Shown: piece after piece, positions 13,143 to 15,751 of the stretch | Numbering within the stretch: the first letter of the stretch is position 1 | Layout: every line of letters begins with the position of its first letter | Assembly (NCBI GenBank): GCA_964492715.1 | Contig: CAZBLK010000036.1 | Coordinates: forward strand, 1 to 15,751 | Direction of reading: 5' to 3' | Source: CAZBLK01 sp964492715 | GTDB taxonomy: Bacteria; Bacillota; Clostridia; Lachnospirales; WRBF01 | Length of the DNA: 15,751 nucleotides | The notes under the pieces: generated by a model | The model's database searches: none | Told to the model about the DNA's origin: nothing | What the model saw: the letters and a program-made list of their open reading frames with translations, nothing else | Translations under genes and position numbers: made by a program

Positions 13143-15422
13143 TTACTTACCAAGCTGTGACATAAGTGAAGACATTTGGCTGTCTGCCTTTGTCATTGCA
13201 CTTTCCATTTTTGCAAACATGCTATAGTAATAATCTTCACGCCTTGCAAGATATTTAAGCATGTCAGTCATTTGGTTGGCGTATTTGTCAAGCTCTTTGT
13301 ACATAGTGTTTGTAAGTTCAGAAGCAGTGTCTTTTATGCCTGCCTTTTCATAAAGAGAGCCGTATCTTGTTACAGCTCCTTCTGCAATGTCAAGCAAGCG
13401 GAAGCCAAGCCCGTTTTCCTTTGTTCTTTGCGCCATTTTGGCAGAATCTTTGCTGTCGTTTGAAAACTGAATGGTTGAACTGTGAGAAAACATTTTTGCA
13501 ACATCGTCAAAACGTTCATCAAGAGCCTTTTTAAGCTTTTCATCATCTATAACAAGCTCACCTTTAGTACCCTTTTTGAAGTTTGCAGTTGTAATGCCAA
13601 TTTCGTAAAGGGCAATCTTTCTGCCACCGCCCAAATCAAATGGTTCGTAAAGCAAGCTGCGCATTTTTCTTGTAATGCCGTCGACTATAGAGTCATTGTT
13701 CAAAATACCTGATTTTGCTGCTTTTTCCCAGCTTTCAATGTCTTTTTCAGAAAGGTCTTTTCTTTCGTCTTCTGTAAGTGGCTGGTAGTAACTGCCTTTG
13801 TTTTTCATGCGTTTTTCGGAAGTTACTTTGTTAAGGTCTTTAATTAATGAGTTATAGCTATCAACAAAATCTTTTATAACAGTATAAGCATTTTCTGTGT
13901 CACGCTTTATGCTTATAGTAAGCTCACCTGCTGTTACTTCATTTAGGCTTAAAGATAACTTTAAAGAATCAATTTCTGTGCGGTTTGAGTCTGACTCCAT
14001 TTGTATACCGTTAACTGTAAACACAGCAGAGGCCGCCGCAACAGAAGGTGAAGTAAAACCAAAGCCTGTAGTTAGAACAGAAGGAGAAGAAAAATTAATT
14101 GCATTTCTATAGCCTGTTTGGTTAGATTCAAGAGTAAACTCTTTTGTATCCAAGCTATAACGCATTGTAACGCCAGCGCCAAGTACGTTTACTGTGTTTA
14201 TAAAAGCTGAAATTGACGTGTTTTCATTAAAAGAAAATGATTTACCGTTAATTGTAACCATCTGGTTTCCAGTAACACCAAAAGCACGCCCTAGTGTTTG
14301 GCTTAAAACGTCATTGTTCATGCCATTTGTAAGCCCTAGCTTTGTCAAAAGGCTTTTTTGCCTTAAAGCAGCCGTGCCGTTTGGCAAGCTTAAAAGCTTT
14401 ACATTTGTACTTGGGTCGGCAGCATCAGGGTCTGTGCCCAAGTCTTTAATAACAATTGTGGCTTCTTCAAGCGAAGAAGGCTTTTCAATCTTAAGCTTGC
14501 CATTTTCATCAATTGAAACTTTAAAAGCCTCAGCATCAGCGGCAGCAACACCCTTTGCTTTAAGTTCATCTTGAATTGCTTTTTGCATATTTTCAGCAGT
14601 TTTTTCTGGGGTGTCACCAACCTTAAAGGTTAATCTTTCGGTACTGCCGTTATATTGAAAATCGATATAGTAGTCAGTGGTTGGGTCAAAGCCGTCAGGC
14701 AATTCAATCTTTTTTGTTGAAGCTGCCGTAAGGCTTCCGCTAATGTCTAATACAGAAACAACGCTGTCCCTAACGTTTGACTTAATAGAAACAATGCCGC
14801 CGCTATCAATAGAAGCTTGAACTCTTTGCACAGTTCCGCTGCTGCCAAAGGCACTAACTAACTTTGTGTTTAGTAAGTCAACAAATTTTTGGTTAGCTGT
14901 AGTTGGGTCGCTTTGAAGCGTTGCAATTTCAGAATCACTAAAAGACAAAGTTTTTGTTTGGCCATTATATTGAACAGCAAATGAACCGCTGCCTGTAATA
15001 GACATGACATCAGATGCCGAAATGCCTTTAATTTCTGCTGAAATGTTTGGTGTAGATTTATAAAGGTCTTTTGTTGCAAGCCTGTCAACAGAAATTGTAT
15101 AATCGCCGACTCTTGCACCTGTTGAAGAAATAATACTAATAGCTTCAGAATCTTTGCCTTGTGAATCTTTAACAGTAGTTGTGCTTTTGGCAAACGTACC
15201 AGAGCGCAAAATGCTGTTTGGTTTAAGAACGTTTAAATGGTCGTCTTTATATTTAATTAGCTTGTCGGAAACATCTCTGTACGCATCTTGCTTCCATTTA
15301 AGCGACGTAGATTTTTGATAAAGCCTGTCATACTTAACTTTTTCGGCTTTCATAAACTTGGCAACCATGCCATCAATGTCCATGCCCGAAAAACCTGTAA
15401 TACGCATTCTACTTGAATACAA
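13143..15422 (-). CDS. fliD: flagellar filament cap protein FliD
   Basis: This 759-residue filament cap protein caps the flagellum and promotes flagellin polymerisation. The N-terminal FliD domain begins RMRITGFSGMDIDGMVAKFM (5-24), the usual signature. Residues about 130-450 form the variable outer domains, including a flagellin-hook-like segment near 386-440. The C-terminal FliD domain runs from about 465 (FTVNGIQMES) to the heptad-rich end MFAKMESAMTKADSQMSSLM. It is longer than many FliD proteins (about 450-660), mostly in the middle. The start is TTG, chosen because GGGGG lies 8 bases upstream; the ATG five codons on is too far from it. It is first in the sigma-D operon. Confidence 0.94.
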   Translation of the reverse strand: MYSSRMRITGFSGMDIDGMVAKFMKAEKVKYDRLYQKSTSLKWKQDAYRDVSDKLIKYKDDHLNVLKPNSILRSGTFAKSTTTVKDSQGKDSEAISIISSTGARVGDYTISVDRLATKDLYKSTPNISAEIKGISASDVMSITGSGSFAVQYNGQTKTLSFSDSEIATLQSDPTTANQKFVDLLNTKLVSAFGSSGTVQRVQASIDSGGIVSIKSNVRDSVVSVLDISGSLTAASTKKIELPDGFDPTTDYYIDFQYNGSTERLTFKVGDTPEKTAENMQKAIQDELKAKGVAAADAEAFKVSIDENGKLKIEKPSSLEEATIVIKDLGTDPDAADPSTNVKLLSLPNGTAALRQKSLLTKLGLTNGMNNDVLSQTLGRAFGVTGNQMVTINGKSFSFNENTSISAFINTVNVLGAGVTMRYSLDTKEFTLESNQTGYRNAINFSSPSVLTTGFGFTSPSVAAASAVFTVNGIQMESDSNRTEIDSLKLSLSLNEVTAGELTISIKRDTENAYTVIKDFVDSYNSLIKDLNKVTSEKRMKNKGSYYQPLTEDERKDLSEKDIESWEKAAKSGILNNDSIVDGITRKMRSLLYEPFDLGGGRKIALYEIGITTANFKKGTKGELVIDDEKLKKALDERFDDVAKMFSHSSTIQFSNDSKDSAKMAQRTKENGLGFRLLDIAEGAVTRYGSLYEKAGIKDTASELTNTMYKELDKYANQMTDMLKYLARREDYYYSMFAKMESAMTKADSQMSSLMSQLGK

Positions 15423-15469
15423 TTTATTTACCCCCTTTTACAATAGGTCTTGTTTTAACATTAACCTTT

Positions 15470-15520
15470 AGCAATTCTAGTTTTGACCAATACACAATGT
15501 CGATTAAAAACGGAATTGCT
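15470..15520 (-). other. inverted repeat in the fliD leader
   Basis: AGCAATTC (15470-15477) and GAATTGCT (15513-15520) are exact complements separated by 35 nt. They lie within the predicted 130-nt fliD leader and could form a stem in the RNA. The stem is short and AT-rich, so support is weak. Confidence 0.3.
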
Positions 15521-15561
15521 TTATTAATGCAGCTTAACATCATACAAATAGCTTTGCTCTT

Positions 15562-15589
15562 ATATCGGCATTTTATTATCAAAACTTTA
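15562..15589 (-). promoter_or_regulatory. sigma-D (sigma-28) promoter of the fliD operon
   Basis: On the - strand TAAA (15589-15586) and GCCGATAT (15569-15562) are 16 bp apart, matching the B. subtilis sigma-D consensus fully. Transcription would start near 15555, giving a leader of about 130 nt before fliD. Confidence 0.9.
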
Positions 15590-15620
15590 CATTAATATTA
15601 GTTGTTGTTATTTATGTAGT

Positions 15621-15660
15621 AAAAAAGACATTTCAAGTAAAATTTTTCTACTGAAATGCC
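15621..15660 (-). terminator. terminator entering from the right edge
   Basis: CATTTC (15629-15634) pairs with GAAATG (15653-15658), and the stem continues with AGTA/TACT after one bulged base. On the - strand it is followed by TCTTTTTTA. It probably ends a leftward unit whose genes lie beyond the window. It separates that unit from the sigma-D promoter. Confidence 0.75.
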
Positions 15661-15701
15661 TACTTAAACTATAGAAATGTTAAATATTAAGCTGTTAATT
15701 C

Positions 15702-15751
15702 TAGGGCGTGTTTTGTAAATAAAAAATGCACAAACGCTTCCAAAATGTGTT
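15702..15751 (+). mobile_element. probable end of a MITE-like element, cut by the window edge
   Basis: TAGGGCGTGTTTT (15702-15714) is identical to the reverse complement of 4241-4253. Beyond it, AAATAAAA and TGCACAAA fall at the same distances from TAGGG as in the left arm of the 4257-4420 palindrome (23 of the first 33 positions agree by eye). The matching arm would be outside the window. Confidence 0.45.

Noticed and set aside
15687..15749. A leftward partial frame ending HALELTA at the right edge
   Set aside because: It overlaps the probable element end at 15702, another frame on the same strand stays open even further (to 15664), and only about 20 codons are visible. The terminator at 15621-15660 implies a gene to the right, but its end cannot be chosen.

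Overview
The window looks like chromosomal DNA of a low-GC, flagellated, Gram-positive anaerobe, probably class Clostridia (Bacillota) and perhaps near the Lachnospirales. The basis is AT-rich DNA, strong AGGAGG ribosome binding sites, TTG starts, a clostridial-type 23S rRNA 3' end, a sigma-A promoter, a Bacillus-type sigma-D promoter, and clostridial-style TcdA, DUF2680 and multi-HAMP chemoreceptor proteins. Genus cannot be read from the sequence alone.

Left edge (1-230, + strand): the last bases of a 23S rRNA gene, a short spacer with a hairpin and no 5S rRNA, then tRNA-Asn(GTT) and a strong terminator. Next is a sigma-A promoter, a run of 11-bp tandem repeats in the leader, and a large dCache/multi-HAMP chemoreceptor (369-3017).

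From 3033 to 9143 all genes are on the - strand. Reading in the direction of transcription, a five-gene operon begins near 9291: tcdA, a cysteine desulfurase and a ttcA-like gene (joined by two ATGA overlaps), then an NTF2-like protein and a secreted, C-terminally anchored protein. It ends at a terminator at 5269-5297. The first three genes form a coherent module for modifying the tRNA anticodon loop (cyclic t6A37 and 2-thio-C32), with the desulfurase as likely sulfur source. Next is a secreted DUF2680 protein with a Gly-rich repeat tail, then a two-gene unit of nitroreductase and a MaoC-type enoyl-CoA hydratase.

ftsH (9543-11288, +) diverges from tcdA and is followed by a terminator, a probable 45-codon gene (or small RNA), and another terminator. 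The right part is a - strand motility region. A sigma-D promoter at 15562-15589 drives fliD, a FliT/FlgN-like chaperone gene and flaG, with a terminator after flaG. An unrecognised helical protein is encoded next (11578-12045).

The non-coding DNA is the least ordinary part. Two imperfect palindromes (4257-4420 and 9168-9264) each lie between a predicted promoter and the start codon it would serve. A solo arm of the second lies at 4505-4536. A 13-bp end-like motif is shared by 4241-4253 and 15702-15714. The ftsH/tcdA intergenic region holds a four-run G-quadruplex motif. I see no phage, CRISPR array, transposase or defence system, and no clearly new multi-gene system. The best leads are the palindromic element family and the tRNA-modification operon with two uncharacterised partners.
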